The notes: a model not told the origin generated them from the letters alone. A DNA stretch of 64,000 nucleotides from Cordilura impudica (GCA_963682025.1 OY821517.1:98703946-98767945), one strand, 5' to 3'; positions 10,890 through 21,960 are shown, counted from the first letter of the stretch. Numbers and translations: made by a program.

Positions 10890-11784
10890 GGCGCTGAGTA
10901 CTTTGCCCCCAATGAACCATTCCTCAAAAAAATAACTCTCTCCCCAAAAATTTTTATGGGATTGAGGAATTTGTTTATGGTGGAAAAATTCCCCATGATT
11001 ACGTTTTTTTGGTGGGAACAAATTCATTTTTTATTTCAATTTAAAATTTTTTATTTATTAGTTTAAAATTTTTTTATAAGACGCTACAGCAAAAATGCTT
11101 CAAAAATAAGCTGCGAAACTGCTTTAAGTTCTTTTTTTTAAGTTTATTTATTTTGTAATTATCAAATGTAGCGGAATCGTAGCAAATTAAAGGAATCAGA
11201 ACTTTTAAAAATTGAATTACTTCATTCAATAAGTGATCATCATTGAGCAGAGACGTCAAAGAATAATGGAAAAAGTATGCGACGTTTAAAATTGTGCCAC
11301 AAGGTTGTTTTAAGGAACTGCTTATAGTATATGTACAGTAATTATTGCACATACGTAGATAAAATTTATCATAAGACTTATCACTGAGCTGTGCTCCGCG
11401 AGCGAATCGCGTCCGAGTCCGTGCGTTTGGCAGCTACATCCACCCCTACTACAGCGCAGTTGTCGTCAACTTATTTTAATCCCAAAATACATTTTTCAGA
11501 ACATTCCTATATTTTAGCTCAGCTGTGTTCCGCGAGCGCGTGGTGTCGCGTTGGCGCACCGAAATTATGCTATTGAAAAGAATGCAGATTTTAAATACGT
11601 TTATTGTAGGAGATATATTGAGAGCAGTTCGGAGAATTTTTTCATTTTTTTGGGGACCTTTCTTTTAAAATTTGGGGAATTTGTTCACCGTGAAGTTATT
11701 CCCCAGTTTTTTCTTCTTTTTTTTGGGTATAAATTCACTTCTTTTAGGGGAATTTGTTCATTGTGGACCAAGTGATCAGCGCCT
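10890..11784. mobile_element. hAT-like MITE with 8-bp target duplication
   Basis: GCTTACCA occurs directly on both sides (10882-10889 and 11785-11792). Inside, the ends are inverted: GGCGCTGAGTACTTTG at the left and, in reverse complement, AGGCGCTGATCACTTGG at the right, with imperfect inversion continuing for about 33 bp to a shared AATTCC/CATTCC. The 895-bp body has no transposase. It holds two related GC-rich pieces, CTGTGCTCCGCGAGCG at 11389 and CTGTGTTCCGCGAGCG at 11524. An 8-bp duplication is the hAT hallmark; the family is not otherwise identified. Confidence 0.7.
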
Positions 11785-11849
11785 GCTTACCATTACAACT
11801 AAGCATGGATTATTTTCAGTGTCTGATGTCTAAAAGTTACAAATTTAAG

Positions 11850-12445
11850 TTATTATAGAGCTTCGGGATATTCAACATTTCAGGTTTTTCCTTCTGGTGT
11901 ATATACGAAAAGTTTGTGCTGGCTCCCAACTCTAGAGCAGGCGACATATAATTGTCTATGAGAAAAACACGGAGATTTTAAGTTTATACCTGCTACCGTT
12001 AGAGATTGGCCTATTATGTACGTTATGTTATGAACAACTTTTTGTACCATCTCTTGCAATGAAGAACCAACTTACAAAAGTCTTCTAGTAAGGATATTAC
12101 AGTCGTTTCAGGAGTTCCATATTCCCTGGAGTCAGCTTGTCTTATCCGTTGGGCCTGAAGACGTTGTTGAGTCGTTTCCGGAGTTTCAAATTCCGTCGAC
12201 TAAACTTGTCTTAGCTGCTGGATTTCTAGACGCACTTGAGTAGATTCAGGCATTTCCGCTTCTCTTATAAATCTTGTCTTGATCTTTGGGCTTCAAGACG
12301 TTATTAGGTTTGCTAGGGCGTTTCAGTATTTCTCGACTCAGATTGTCTTACTCGTTGAGACTCGATACGAATTTGGGTCTGATCGGGTTCTCTAGAGTTC
12401 TGTTTAGTCTAAGCCTTTTTGCATTTGAGGTAGTACGACCTATAT
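11850..12445 (-). pseudogene. Helitron protein remnant: N-terminal repeats joined to helicase end
   Basis: The minus strand reads first, from about 12440 to 12080, as degenerate ~22-residue repeats of the type RLEAQRxRQ...SR..ETP, found in the N-terminal part of many animal Helitron Rep/helicase proteins. It then runs into AGINLKSPCFSHRQLYVACS (about 11990-11935), RVGSQHKLFVYTPEG, and VEYPEAL with a stop near 11862. FSHRQLYVACSRVG is the last conserved block of Helitron Pif1-like helicase. Everything between (Rep HUH nuclease and helicase motifs I-V) is missing and several stops interrupt the repeats. It is a deleted relic of an autonomous Helitron. No ends were found. Confidence 0.75.
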
Positions 12446-13984
12446 GCTATGCTTTCATGTGCAAGGCACAACTGCAAATAGTTTTTTTTTTACACCTCAG
12501 TTAGAACTCAGTTATATAGTGAAAAAGATGAAATGGAAATATTTGTAATAGGTTGCTTTCCAATGTAGCCAAAAGGCGAGATGGAAATAAATGAAATATT
12601 TGTTTTCCATTGTAGTTAAGAAGGCGAAATGCAAATATTTATAATCGGAGTAATCCTACAGCGGTAGTCGACCTGTATCTGTTCACCCATGGATTAAATC
12701 TGCACTAATTTTGGGATGTTGCAAATCATATAGTAAAAAAGACAAGATGGGAAAATTTGTAATTGGTTGATTAAAAATATTTAATTCAAAATGGTGTAAA
12801 CTCAAGAGTAGTAAAAGAATAGATTTACGCACAAAATTTTTTGGGAAGTTCATTGAAAAATTAAAATATGTTAAAAAACAATAAAAGCGTATATAGAAAA
12901 TTTAAAAAAGTGGGCGACGACCTTGCTTGGGATTTGAGAATAATATGCAGCAAATTCGAGCGAAATCCGTATAAAACATAAAAAGTGGGCGCAAAAGTAG
13001 GCACGGCCGATAAGAAGCATATGGTGAACTTACCTTGAGTACAGAGATCCTGTGTACCAAATTTCAGAGAAATCCGTTGAAAAATACAAATTTGTGTAGC
13101 AAATATATATACCAAAAACAGAAAATTAATTAATAAAATTAAAAAATTTGTATAGCGAACAAATATACCAAAAAACAGAAACTGAATATAAAAAGTGGGC
13201 GGAAAAGTATGCGTGGCTTGCAAGAAGCATATGGCGACATTCTCTGAGGTACAGAGATCGTATGTATTAAATTTCAGAGAAATCCGTTGAAAAATAAAAA
13301 TTTGTATAGTGGTCATTTTTGAAATAGGAAAATAGAATTTTTGACACCAGAATCCAACTAAGCGCCGTAGAGCTTTCAGTTGTACCTCTGTTGCAATCGG
13401 TGTGAATGAAAAGTTTGCAAAGCACTTACAAAAGCTGCCTTTGCTCCATTAAAATTCTTTGTTGCGCTTCTTTAAATTTTTGACGAAAACAGAAAACTGC
13501 TTTTGATACTCCAATTGTGTCTTCCTATTTTTTGTTTCCAAAATATTTTTCGGTCAATTTTTCATTATTACTGCTGAGATATGTTATGTTATGCCAACTG
13601 AGATTGTATCCAAATATCATATGCGTTCTACTTAACTGAAACGAACAGTTTAAGGTTTTGTATTATTTTTGTCTTTAATGCCATCAAGATGAATAATTCT
13701 TAACCTAGTTTTATTCGAGGAGGAAGAGGGCAAGAACTGCCTGCTGACCAATCATTAAAAAGGCCCTCTAAATGACCTCTACAATAATTTTATAAGCACA
13801 TTCATAAATCAATTATTGGTAATTGCCGAAATGTCCAGGGAGCAAGCAACACATATATACAAATCAATACACAAGCCTTTTCATACTTCTTTACAGTACA
13901 ATAAACAGATGGAATAAAAATAGCAGAAAACTAGAAAGAACTTAAAAAAAGGCCTACAAATCTTGTAAATTATATGCTTACAAA
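12446..13984. other. Unassigned region with a degenerate tandem pair
   Basis: Two ~130-bp related segments begin near 12977 and 13192. Both read GTGGGCG.AAAAGTA..., AAGAAGCATATGG, GTACAGAGATC and AATTTCAGAGAAATCCGTTG. They resemble the interior tandem units of the Helitrons in this window but are not the same sequence. The rest is not recognised. Confidence 0.45.
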
Positions 13985-14190
13985 CAAATTGAAAATTTAG
14001 CACACCATTTCATACTAATCGGAAGAAAATTAATGTCGGTTACATAATAATAATTTCTGAGTAATTTTATGAACATGTAAAAGATGGATACAAAAGTATA
14101 TATAGGGTTAAAGAAGGCTCTTTAATTTTTCCCTGGGTAGTTTAGATTCCTTGATCCTCTTTGATTCCCCAAAGTTTCAGTTATTTTAAA
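13985..14190 (+). repeat. Dispersed repeat, copy 1 (mate at 26446-26700)
   Basis: Shares blocks with 26446-26700 in the same order: AATTTA.CACACCATT, GAGTAATTT, GGATACAAAAGTA.ATATA, GGTTAAAGAAG, and TTCCTTG..CCTCTTTGATT. Nature unknown; no ends or coding seen. Confidence 0.5.
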
Positions 14191-14195
14191 TTGAA

Positions 14196-14563
14196 ACTAG
14201 CAGATTCCAGCCCTCGAAATTCGAGCGCAAATTCTAGGAAATTTTATTTTTTCATTAAATAACCACTCTAAAAGTATGCTAATCAATTATAGCCAACTCA
14301 CAAATCAACACAAAAAACAAACTCATTTTATTACAAACACATTAACGAATTTAATAAACACACACATAGCATTGTATAATTTTATATATGTGTTAGTAGC
14401 AACTTTCAATGCAATTTACTCAAAATAAAGGGAAAAAATTAAAAATCTGTTAATATGCAAAACGGCTAAAAAGATATACCTTTCAAATAATATACGTTTG
14501 GTCAAAATCGGGTAGAACAAAACATCAGTCACAAGAAATCGCCTAGCCTATTAATATAATAGA
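14196..14563 (-). mobile_element. Helitron (family A), complete non-autonomous copy
   Basis: On the minus strand it begins A|TCTATTATATTAATAGGC and ends CTAG|T. A short hairpin (CTCGAA/TTCGAG) lies 12 bases before CTAG. TC start, CTAG end, subterminal 3' hairpin and insertion between A and T are the Helitron hallmarks. The 368-bp body is non-coding. Confidence 0.8.
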
Positions 14564-14617
14564 TTTCAAAAAGAAATATTTCAAAACACACGATATACAA
14601 ACATTACAGTGGTCTTA

Positions 14618-15870
14618 TAAAGGGTTCGCCATCTAACGTTTTTTTTTTTTTCAACTAATGCTTATTTCGTGAATGGTAACACCTAGCTCATGTCTGATTT
14701 GACAGATAATTAGTTTTATCCTTCCGCTAAACGAATATGGTTGTGTATATGCTTGAACAACGCTAGGAAATATTGCGACATTACTTTGAAAATCATGGTA
14801 ATGTTGCAGAATGTGTGCGAAAATTGCGTACGGATTTTGGAAGAAGAAAAGCACCGTCAGCTCCGTATGTTCGTTATCGACAAACCAAAGCGTGAAAAGC
14901 CAAAAACAGTGCGTACACCCGAGAATATTGTGTGCGTGAAGCGCCATCAAAATCAATTCACCGTCGTTCTCAAGAATTGAAAATTTCGGAGGCATCATTG
15001 AGACGAATTTTGCATAAAGACCTTGGTATGACGCCATACAAAGTCCAATTGGTTCAGGACTTGAAGTCAACTGACCATCCAATGCGTTTTCGCTTCGCTC
15101 AGTGGGCCTGCGATCGGCTTACAGAAGATGCCGATTTTGCCAAAAAAAAATCATCTTTTCAGATGAAGCTCACTTTGGTCTTGGCGGGTATGTAAGCAAG
15201 CAAAATTGTCGCATTTGGGGCACAGAAAACCCGCACGCATACATTGAAAAGCCGATGCACCCAAAACGAGTCACTGTTTGGTGCGGATTTTGGTCCAGAG
15301 GCATAATTGGGCCATTTTTCCTCGAAAATGAGCAAGAAGTGGCCGTTACAGTCAATGGGGATCGTTATCGGTTCATGTTGAACGAATTTTTGTTCACAAA
15401 AATTGAAGAGGAGGATATTGGCAACATTTGGCTTCACCAGGACGGCGCTACGTACCACACAGCCGAAGCTACACTCGATGTTTTGCGTCCTGTTTTTGAA
15501 GATCGCATTATCAGCCGCAGAGCTGATGTCGTTTGGCCACCTCGGAGCTGCGATTTGACATCGTTGGACTATTATATGTGGGGTGCCCTCAAAGATAAGT
15601 GTTACGCCAACAAGCCAGAGATAATTGACGCTTTAAAGGACAATATTCGTGGTGAAATTCAGCTGCACACAATCGATAATGTGCTTAAAAATTGGACCGA
15701 TCGTGTAGGCTACTGCATGGCCAGCCAAGGCAGCCATTTGAATGATATTATTTTCCATTATTAACCGGAAGGATTGTACTTTCAAAGAAAAAAAGAAATT
15801 TGAGATAATATTCAGTAGTTTTTTTTTATAGCATTTTCAAAAAAAAAAAAGTTATTTGGCGGAACCTTTA
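14618..15870 (+). mobile_element. rosa-like (DD41D) mariner-superfamily transposon, full length
   Basis: TA target duplications at 14616-14617 and 15871-15872 flank a 1253-bp element. The ends are inverted: TAAAGGGTTCGCCATCTAAC at left and TAAAGGTTCCGCCAAATAAC in reverse complement at right, each followed by a run of T. The interior codes a broken transposase. Confidence 0.85.
14750..15764 (+). pseudogene. DD41D mariner transposase with frameshifts
   Basis: This enzyme class cuts and re-inserts DNA at TA sites. The N-terminal helix-turn-helix part reads, in changing frames, ILRHYFENHGNVAECVRKLR near 14767, then RRSQELKISEASLRRILHKD (14960-15020) and MTPYKVQLVQ. From 15102 one frame runs to the stop at 15762-15764 and holds all three catalytic acids: IFSDEAHF (near 15158), HQDGATYHT (near 15437) and LTSLD (near 15565). 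I count 41 residues between the second and third aspartates, the DD41D spacing of the rosa subfamily. Frames change near 14880, near 14925 and in an A-run near 15145, and there are early stops, so it is inactive although the catalytic domain is intact. Confidence 0.85.
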
Positions 15871-15975
15871 TATCGTTTTTTAAAGAATGGAATCCTGCAG
15901 CTCATTGCCAGTAATAGTTTGTAAGGAGTGATAATTTATTTATGATCAAATTAAAAAAACATATTTTTTCTTAAA

Positions 15976-17315
15976 TCTATACTTAATAATATTATAAAGA
16001 GGTAATGTGTGTTTGTTTGTTTGTTTGTTTGTTTGTTTGTTTGTTTGTTTGTTTGTAGGAGGTAATCTTCGTAACTACCCATCTGATATTCCTGAAATTT
16101 TTTACAGAGTCTTACTGCGGATATGGGAAGTGTTATAGGCTATAATTATTTAAATATTTTTAGTGGGCGTGGCACCTCCGACACAAAGTAAATTTATAAT
16201 AATATTTACATATATTGAGAATTATGATAGGGAGACCTTTGTAAATTTGTGTGAGGTCACCTATTGTTAATATTAGTAGCTACGCCGTAAATGGGCGGGA
16301 TCGGACAAGTGGGCGTGGTACCTCCCATACAAGTAATAATTCAATATCATATATATCGAATACCGTGATGTCACCTATTATAAATGTGAGTAATTGGACA
16401 AAAAATGGGCATTATCGGACCAATAGGTTTGGCACCTGCCATACAAATTAAATATAAAAGCCATATATCTGGAGTACTGTAATAGTGAGTGTCTTGGGAC
16501 TTTGTGTGACCCCATAAGTTATTCATGTGATTAGTTAGACAAAAAATGGGACTGATCGGAGCACTGGGCATGGCACCACCCGTACAAAGTAAATATATGA
16601 TATCATATAACCGATTTACTAAAAAAGGGAAGCTTTGACACTTTGCACGACACCATCAGATCTTAGTAAAAGTAGTCGGACAAAAAATTGGTTCACATCA
16701 ACGGGCGTGGCACTCCCCATGCAAAGTAACTGTTTAATGTCATATATCTGGAGTACTATAAACGAGAGGGCTTTCTGGCTTTGCATGAGCCGATAGGCTC
16801 TTTGTATGATTAGTCTAACAAAACAGTGGGAGTGATCGAAGTAGTGGGCGTAGCACCGCCCATGCAAATAAGATATCTAATATCAAATAACTGGTGTTCT
16901 ATAAAAGGGAAAGACTCGACATTCTGGCGGGATGGGATTAGTGGGCGTGACACCTCCTATATAAATAATATGAAGTACTACGAAAGCAACAGTCTTTTGT
17001 TAGATTTGTTGTGGAAAATAAATTACCAAAATCAAAAATTCGCCAAAACCGAAAATTGCGATAAATAAAAATCGCCCAAAAAATCTTCAAAATCAAAAAT
17101 GGGCAAAATCAAAAATCGATAAAAAGAAAAATTGCCAATTGACATACTAAGTTCAAGGCCAATAGTTAAGTGTTGCCAGACCAAATTTTGATAATCCATC
17201 TTCTTCTCATGGGCAGGGTAGGAACACCGAAAAATCTGATAATTGTTGGACCGAATGAAAAATTAAAATACATTGTATATCAGCAAGTATTCAAATAAAA
17301 AAAATATGCTAATAA
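15976..17315 (+). mobile_element. Helitron (family B), 3' end lost
   Basis: Starts A|TCTATACTTAATAATATTAT, then a GTTT run (16010-16055) and AGGAGGTAATCTTCGTAACT, the family-B 5' end. Inside are about seven diverged tandem units of 120-150 bp, each with a TGGGCGTGGCACC-like core (near 16160, 16308, 16427, 16560, 16700, 16844, 16940). Next come a short AAAATCAAAAATCGCC-type run (17030-17130) and a helicase C-terminal remnant. The expected hairpin and CTAG end is absent; the copy stops where the CACTG transposon begins. Confidence 0.8.
17208..17299 (+). pseudogene. Helitron helicase C-terminus remnant
   Basis: Reads VGTPKNLIIVGPNEKLKYIV and then YQQVFK with a stop at 17297-17299, the usual final 30 or so residues of Helitron Pif1-type helicases after the CSRVG block. 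Just upstream SHGQ is visible but the LYVACS stretch is deleted. It shows that family B derives from an autonomous Rep/helicase Helitron. Confidence 0.72.
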
Positions 17316-17770
17316 CACTGTCCAACAGCATTTTTGGAACAGAATAGCGACCCTATAATTCTGAAAGGGTATGTTGAGTAGATCATTTTTGTAGAACAAA
17401 CTTATGGTCCAGCACGTCTGAGTATTTTTTTACAGTGGGTCAAAATTTTAATTTTTTGGTCGAAGGGAGCATTATACTTAATGAAAAAAATGCTGTAAGT
17501 TAATGTCTGAGAGAATTCTTATGGTCAGAGTTGTATTGTGGAATTGCATGAGGATTATTTTTGTGGAAGATCTTAACCCTCTAACTGGTCTCTTTATGGG
17601 TCAATTTGACCCTTTTTCGAGAAAATCAAAAAATATACTTTAAAAAAGGACATTTAAGGATTAAAATATTCTACGAAAATGTTTGCCGAAAAATGTCACT
17701 GGGGGTCACCAAAGACACCATTGTTGTAAATAAAGCTCTTTATGCTTAATTAGTAAAATTATACACCAAC
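17316..17770 (+). repeat. Left long terminal inverted repeat of the CACTG transposon
   Basis: Pairs in inverse orientation with 19495-19960. Homology fades after AAAATTATACACCAAC. Confidence 0.88.
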
Positions 17771-17993
17771 ATATACAAAACAGGTAAAAACGGCGTCAAG
17801 TTCGGCCGAGCCAATCACTGAGTTCTCGCGTCTAGTCAGCTGTGACTTACAATTCGGGTGTGATATTTATTAAAATTAATAATAAAAAATAAAAGAAAAA
17901 ATTCAAGCAAAATTGAGCAACTAAGCAGTACATATCGGGTGTAATTTTTACCAAAATTAATATAAAAAAAGAAAAATTAAAGCTTAAATAAGC

Positions 17994-19365
17994 ATGGCGG
18001 ATTCTGTTTGCAAATTAAGAGATTGGTTTTGTTTTATTTGTGGACATTTTACGCACCATCAAAGCAGAAGAAAGATATTGCCTACAATTGAAGAACCATA
18101 TTTTCTTTTCTTTGGAATACGATTTTTTTTTTAAGCTTGGATACCAAGAACCGTATGTACTACTTGCGAAAGTGGTCTTTTGACCTGGTCCAAAGGCGGT
18201 ACTAAGGCGCTGCCATTTTCTGCGCCTATTACATGGATTGAACCTGAAGATCACAAATCAGATACATGCTATTTCCGCGTAAATTAAAAATTTGGTAGAA
18301 GCCAAAGGCACTAAACGAGAATGACATACGAAGCAATAAATAATGTCATTTTACCAGAAGTGCGCTGTGAAGGTGTTCCGCTGCCTCAACCGCCTACACA
18401 TACATTTTCGGCCAATATGACAGTCGCCAATACAGAAATAACAGCGGCGGTTGAAAACATATCAGATATAAGTTACTTGCCTCTTGATGGTTTAAACATA
18501 TGTCCTAATTTGGTAGACCAAGCTTATTTTGAAGATCTTGTAAGAGATTTAGGACTAACAAAAGAGAAAGCTGAAATATTATGTTCCAGATTGAAAAACA
18601 GGAATTTGATAAAAGCCGATGTAAAAGTTACATTTCCAAGAAAAAGACACGCTGATTATCATATTAAATATTTCGAAGAAGGTAAGGAAAATATTATTGG
18701 TGACTTAAATGTAATCCATGAATCCCTTGTCCCAAAAGATAAGGTCATACTTCCACCGCTGCATATTAAGTTGGGCGTGGTGAAACATTTTATTAAAATC
18801 TTAAATACACAAGGAAATGCTTTCAAATGCATTCAAACAATTTTCCCCAGATTATCTGCAGCAAAATTAAAAGAAGGTAACATACGGTTTTAAGAAATAA
18901 TTTATTTCATTCAATGTAAATTACCTTTTCTAGGAATGTTCGTTGGACCCGATATAAGAAAATTATTACAAGATGAAGAATTGTATGGTCATCTGTCGGA
19001 TATGCAAAAGACAGCATTTGACTTTATGCAGCTGGTTATATCAGAATTCCTTGGAAACTCAAAAGCACAAAACTATGCAGAAAATATTGAAAGCATGCTA
19101 ATCGGTTTTAACAATATTGGCGTTAAGATGTCACTAAAGCTGCATTTTCTGCACTCTCATCTCAATTTTTTTTAAAGAAAATCTTGGAGCGGTTTCAGAT
19201 GAACACGGTGAAAGGTTTCATCAGGATATAAAGGTATTGGAAGAAAGATTCAAAGGGAAATCCCAAAGTGTAATGCTTGCTGAATACGTATGGGGCTTGT
19301 ACAGAAACCTTGACCCATCGGAACATTGACGTCAAGCTAAATACAGGAAAGCGTATTATGTTTAA
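17994..19365 (+). pseudogene. Gene of the long-TIR transposon, broken; unnamed insect protein family
   Basis: The ATG at 17994 opens MADSVCKLRDWFCFICGHFT, a cysteine-bearing N-terminus. A frame change in a T-run near 18125 leads to WIPRTVCTTC and PFSAPITWIEP..CYF. From 18321 a 190-codon frame holds YFEDLVRDLGLTKEKAEIL and ILPPLHIKLGVVKHFI. A 57-bp GT-AG intron follows, then MFVGPDIRKLLQDEEL and LKLHFLHSHLNFF. A second T-run frame change (near 19172) leads to LGAVSDEHGERFHQDI and ends at 19363. I know this wording from a repeated insect protein family whose middle ~170 residues (FLCEWDSRAR-type block) are missing here. The family is often unnamed. The long inverted repeats argue that it is the transposase or accessory protein of this element; that is inference. 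Confidence 0.7.
18877..18933 (+). other. 57-bp intron in the transposon gene
   Basis: GTAACA at the start, TTTTCTAG at the end. Removing it joins KLKEG to MFVGPD in phase, matching the uninterrupted family pattern. The size is typical for flies. Confidence 0.75.
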
Positions 19366-19494
19366 TCATTAATCCATTGTCATACTACTGCTATTTCCCA
19401 ATTCCCTTTTACTCGAAAATTTGAAGCAAAAAAATAAATATGTACATACTATAATAAACCAGTATTAAAACAAAATTATAATTTTTTTATAGAA

Positions 19495-19960
19495 GTTGGC
19501 GTGTAATTTTGCCAATTAATCGTAAAGAGCTTTATTTACAACAATGGTGTCTTTGGTGACCCCCACTGAAATTTTTCGGCAAACTTTTTCGTAGAATATG
19601 TTAATCCTTAAATATCCTTTTTTAAAAGATATTTTTTGATTTTCTCGAAAAAAGGGTCAAATTGACCCATAAAGAGACTATTTAGAGGTTAAGACCTTCC
19701 ACAAAAATAATCCTCATACAATTCCACAATACAACTCTGACCATAAGAATTTTCTCAGACATTAACTTACAGCATTTTTTTCATAAAGTATAATACTCTC
19801 TTCGACCAAAAAATGAAAACTTTGACCCACTGTAAAAAAAATAATCAGACATGCTGGACCATAAGTTTGTTCTACAAAAATTATCTACTCAACATACCCT
19901 TTCAGAATTATGGGGTCGCTGTTCTGTTCCATTCAAAAAGTCTTAATTTGTTGGACAGTG
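19495..19960 (-). repeat. Right long terminal inverted repeat of the CACTG transposon
   Basis: Inverse copy of 17316-17770 with scattered substitutions and small indels. Confidence 0.88.
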
Positions 19961-19963
19961 TAT

Positions 19964-20065
19964 TCTATACTAACATAATAAAGAGGTAATATGTGTTTGT
20001 TTGTTTGTAGGAGGTAATCTCCGTAACTACACATCTGACTTTCCTGAAATTTTTATCGAGTGTTC
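19964..20065 (+). mobile_element. Helitron (family B) 5' fragment
   Basis: TCTATACTAACATAATAAAGAGG, a GTTT run and AGGAGGTAATCTCCGTAACT match the family-B start; similarity ends near 20065. It sits three bases from the edge of the CACTG transposon. Confidence 0.7.
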
Positions 20066-20530
20066 GATTAGTTTCTAAATCAAATAATATAGTATCCAAA
20101 AAATTGTATATCAATTTAACAGCCACTTTCAAATCTAAAAAATAAATCTCAATTGGCAGGAATATCACAGTTGCATCGCACCAACACATTCACTTTTATA
20201 ATAGCAACTCAATAAACTTTATGATCCACTTATGTTTTTTAAGATGTTTGTAGCAGTAGAAGCGAGACCCAAAGAAACAATTGCGTTAACCGACTACAAA
20301 TAGTCATAGTCGTATATTCTAATGTTCGTCATACTCCTTAAAGAAAAATTGTAATACAAACTTGAAATTAGAATAAAGATCAAATTAACTAACAAAACAA
20401 ATTATCTAAATCTTAATTGATAAAATCCGATTCACAAGTTATCCGTGAAATAACTGAATGGTTTAGGTAAAATAACATGCGAGTTAGAGAATGAATGTGT
20501 AGATTTGCTTTAATGAAACAAATTACCAGG
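20066..20530. other. Unassigned AT-rich stretch
   Basis: Nothing recognised. Confidence 0.4.
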
Positions 20531-20568
20531 ATTTACAACCTTATCTATTCCAAATTGACAGGATAAAT

Positions 20569-21960
20569 GTGTTATCTGGTTGTGGTGATAATTTGGACTT
20601 GTGTCAACCTGCATTTAATCATAATTTTTTTGAATGCATCTCGCCTAAAATGTTACCTCCTAAATCGAAAAGTCCTTCTTGGAAAACGAAACATCTATCT
20701 CGACTTAAAAATAAGAAAAAAACAATATGTTCAAAAATTATAAAATATATGGAAATATGAAATACCTATTATCAAGATCAGAAATTACTGTTGCTAATCA
20801 ATTAGCATATAACAACTATTTAATTAAAGTACGAAATAATCTAAAAAATAATCCAAAATCATTTTATAAATATATTAATTCTAAAAGAAGTACAGCTGAA
20901 TTTCCATCGGTTATGAATCACGGTGATTTAAAATATTCAGATGATAACTCTATAAGTAATATGTTTGCAGACATTTTTGCATCAACTTATTCTTCGACAG
21001 AATTTAATATCAGCCATCAGTATTCATACATAGTACCGGAATCTTCAATTATTAATATACCATCCATTAATCAACATACAGTTTTGAATGCCCTGACAAA
21101 ATTAAAATTGTCGTATGCTGCTGGTCCTGTGTTTTAAAGCGTTATGCACGTTGATTGTATATTCCTTTGACTTATGGGTTTAAGAAATCCCATTTGGAAA
21201 GAACCATTTATTATTCCCTTGTTAAAGTCTGGATCTAAAGCTGGAATTTCGAATTATATACGTACTGCTAAATTAAGTGTTATTCCAAAATGATTTGAAA
21301 AACTTATTTATTCATTTATTTAAATTAATTACAGTGCAAAGTAAATTTGTATTCTAATTAGGGGCCAGGGATAAGCCGGGTGACAAAGACCATTAGGCTA
21401 TTTTTTTTTTTTGCAGCGACAGACCAAATCCTCTGGTGGGAATCTAACCCACGACCCCCGCATGATAGGCGAGCACGCTACCTACTCACCTACCGGGGCG
21501 CTTGAAACAAACTTATATATGACATGTTGTCGCATCATGTTTCCTCCATCATATCACCAACGCAACATGGATTCTGCAAATCACGCTCTAAAATAACAAA
21601 TCTTTTAGAGCTTACAACTTTGGTAAATGAAGGTTTTATCAATATGAAACAAAGAGATAATGATTTTAGCAAGACATTTTATAAAGTAATTAATGATTTA
21701 TTGTTGTTTAGTCTTGACCGCATGGGCTTTGGTATATGGCTAAGATCATAGGATCACAACATAAACGTATTATCAGGTGTACCTCAAGGTAGTCACTTGG
21801 GACCCCTTTTATTTATAAATGATCTTTCTTCTTTAAGTAAACACTCAAATACTTTAATGTATGCAGATGATGTAGAAATAACTGCTACGCTCAACACGCT
21901 GATCCTTCAACTACTTGGTGTAATATTAATCTGATGGACATAAATGTCAAAAAAGCAAAT
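20569..21960 (+). pseudogene. Jockey-like endonuclease/reverse transcriptase, degenerate
   Basis: Pieces in order: SPSWKTKHLSRLKNKKK (20670-20720), the linker typical between the endonuclease and RT of jockey elements; YNNYLIKVRNNLKNNPKSFY (20810-20870); LNALTKLKLSYAAGP (21090-21127), the start of the RT; then, past stops, IIPLLKSGS-like sequence to about 21290. After the SINE the frame picks up MLSHHVSSIISPTQHGFCKS (21524-21583), LSGVPQGSHLGPLLFINDL (21770-21830) and MYADDV (21858-21875), the catalytic YADD box. Stops and frame changes are frequent and downstream domains are not visible, so this is a dead 5'-truncated copy. Confidence 0.78.
21308..21501 (-). mobile_element. tRNA-derived SINE inserted in the LINE
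   Basis: The minus strand starts GCGCCCCGGTAGGTGAGTAG with an A-box-like GTGAGTAGGTAGCGTGC, a foldable anticodon arm (CTCGC/GCGGG around CTATCAT) and a B-box-like GGGTTAGATTCCC, all hallmarks of a pol III tRNA head. A tail with an A-run and then AT-rich sequence follows. Direct repeats TTGAAAAACTTAT (21295-21307) and TTGAAACAAACTTAT (21502-21516) flank it as target duplications, and the LINE reading resumes across them. The tRNA B box has a C-to-A change and no CCA or full acceptor pairing, so I do not call a tRNA gene. Confidence 0.8.

Larger units (their letters stand above)
17316..19960 (+). mobile_element. CACTG-ended DNA transposon with ~460-bp inverted termini
   Basis: The outer ends are CACTGTCCAACA and TGTTGGACAGTG. 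Near-identical inverted repeats run inward for about 454 bp (17316-17770) and 466 bp (19495-19960). Shared landmarks include GGGTATGTTGAGTAGAT, CTTATGGTCCAGCA, GGGTCAATTTGACCC and GGTGTCTTTGGTGACCCCC in the appropriate orientation. The right end is followed by TA; the left flank is AA, so the target duplication is uncertain. The interior holds one broken gene with a short intron. CACTG ends recall the CMC (CACTA/Chapaev) group, but I cannot assign the superfamily. Confidence 0.85.

Noticed and set aside
12861..13316. 151-codon minus-strand frame
   Set aside because: Phenylalanine-rich reading of AT-rich tandem repeat; no domain.
14651..15082. Minus-strand 143-codon frame
   Set aside because: Antisense shadow of the mariner transposase.
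21420..21501. Possible true tRNA gene on the minus strand
   Set aside because: B box changed, no proper acceptor stem, A-run directly after, and target duplications outside it, so a SINE is the better call.
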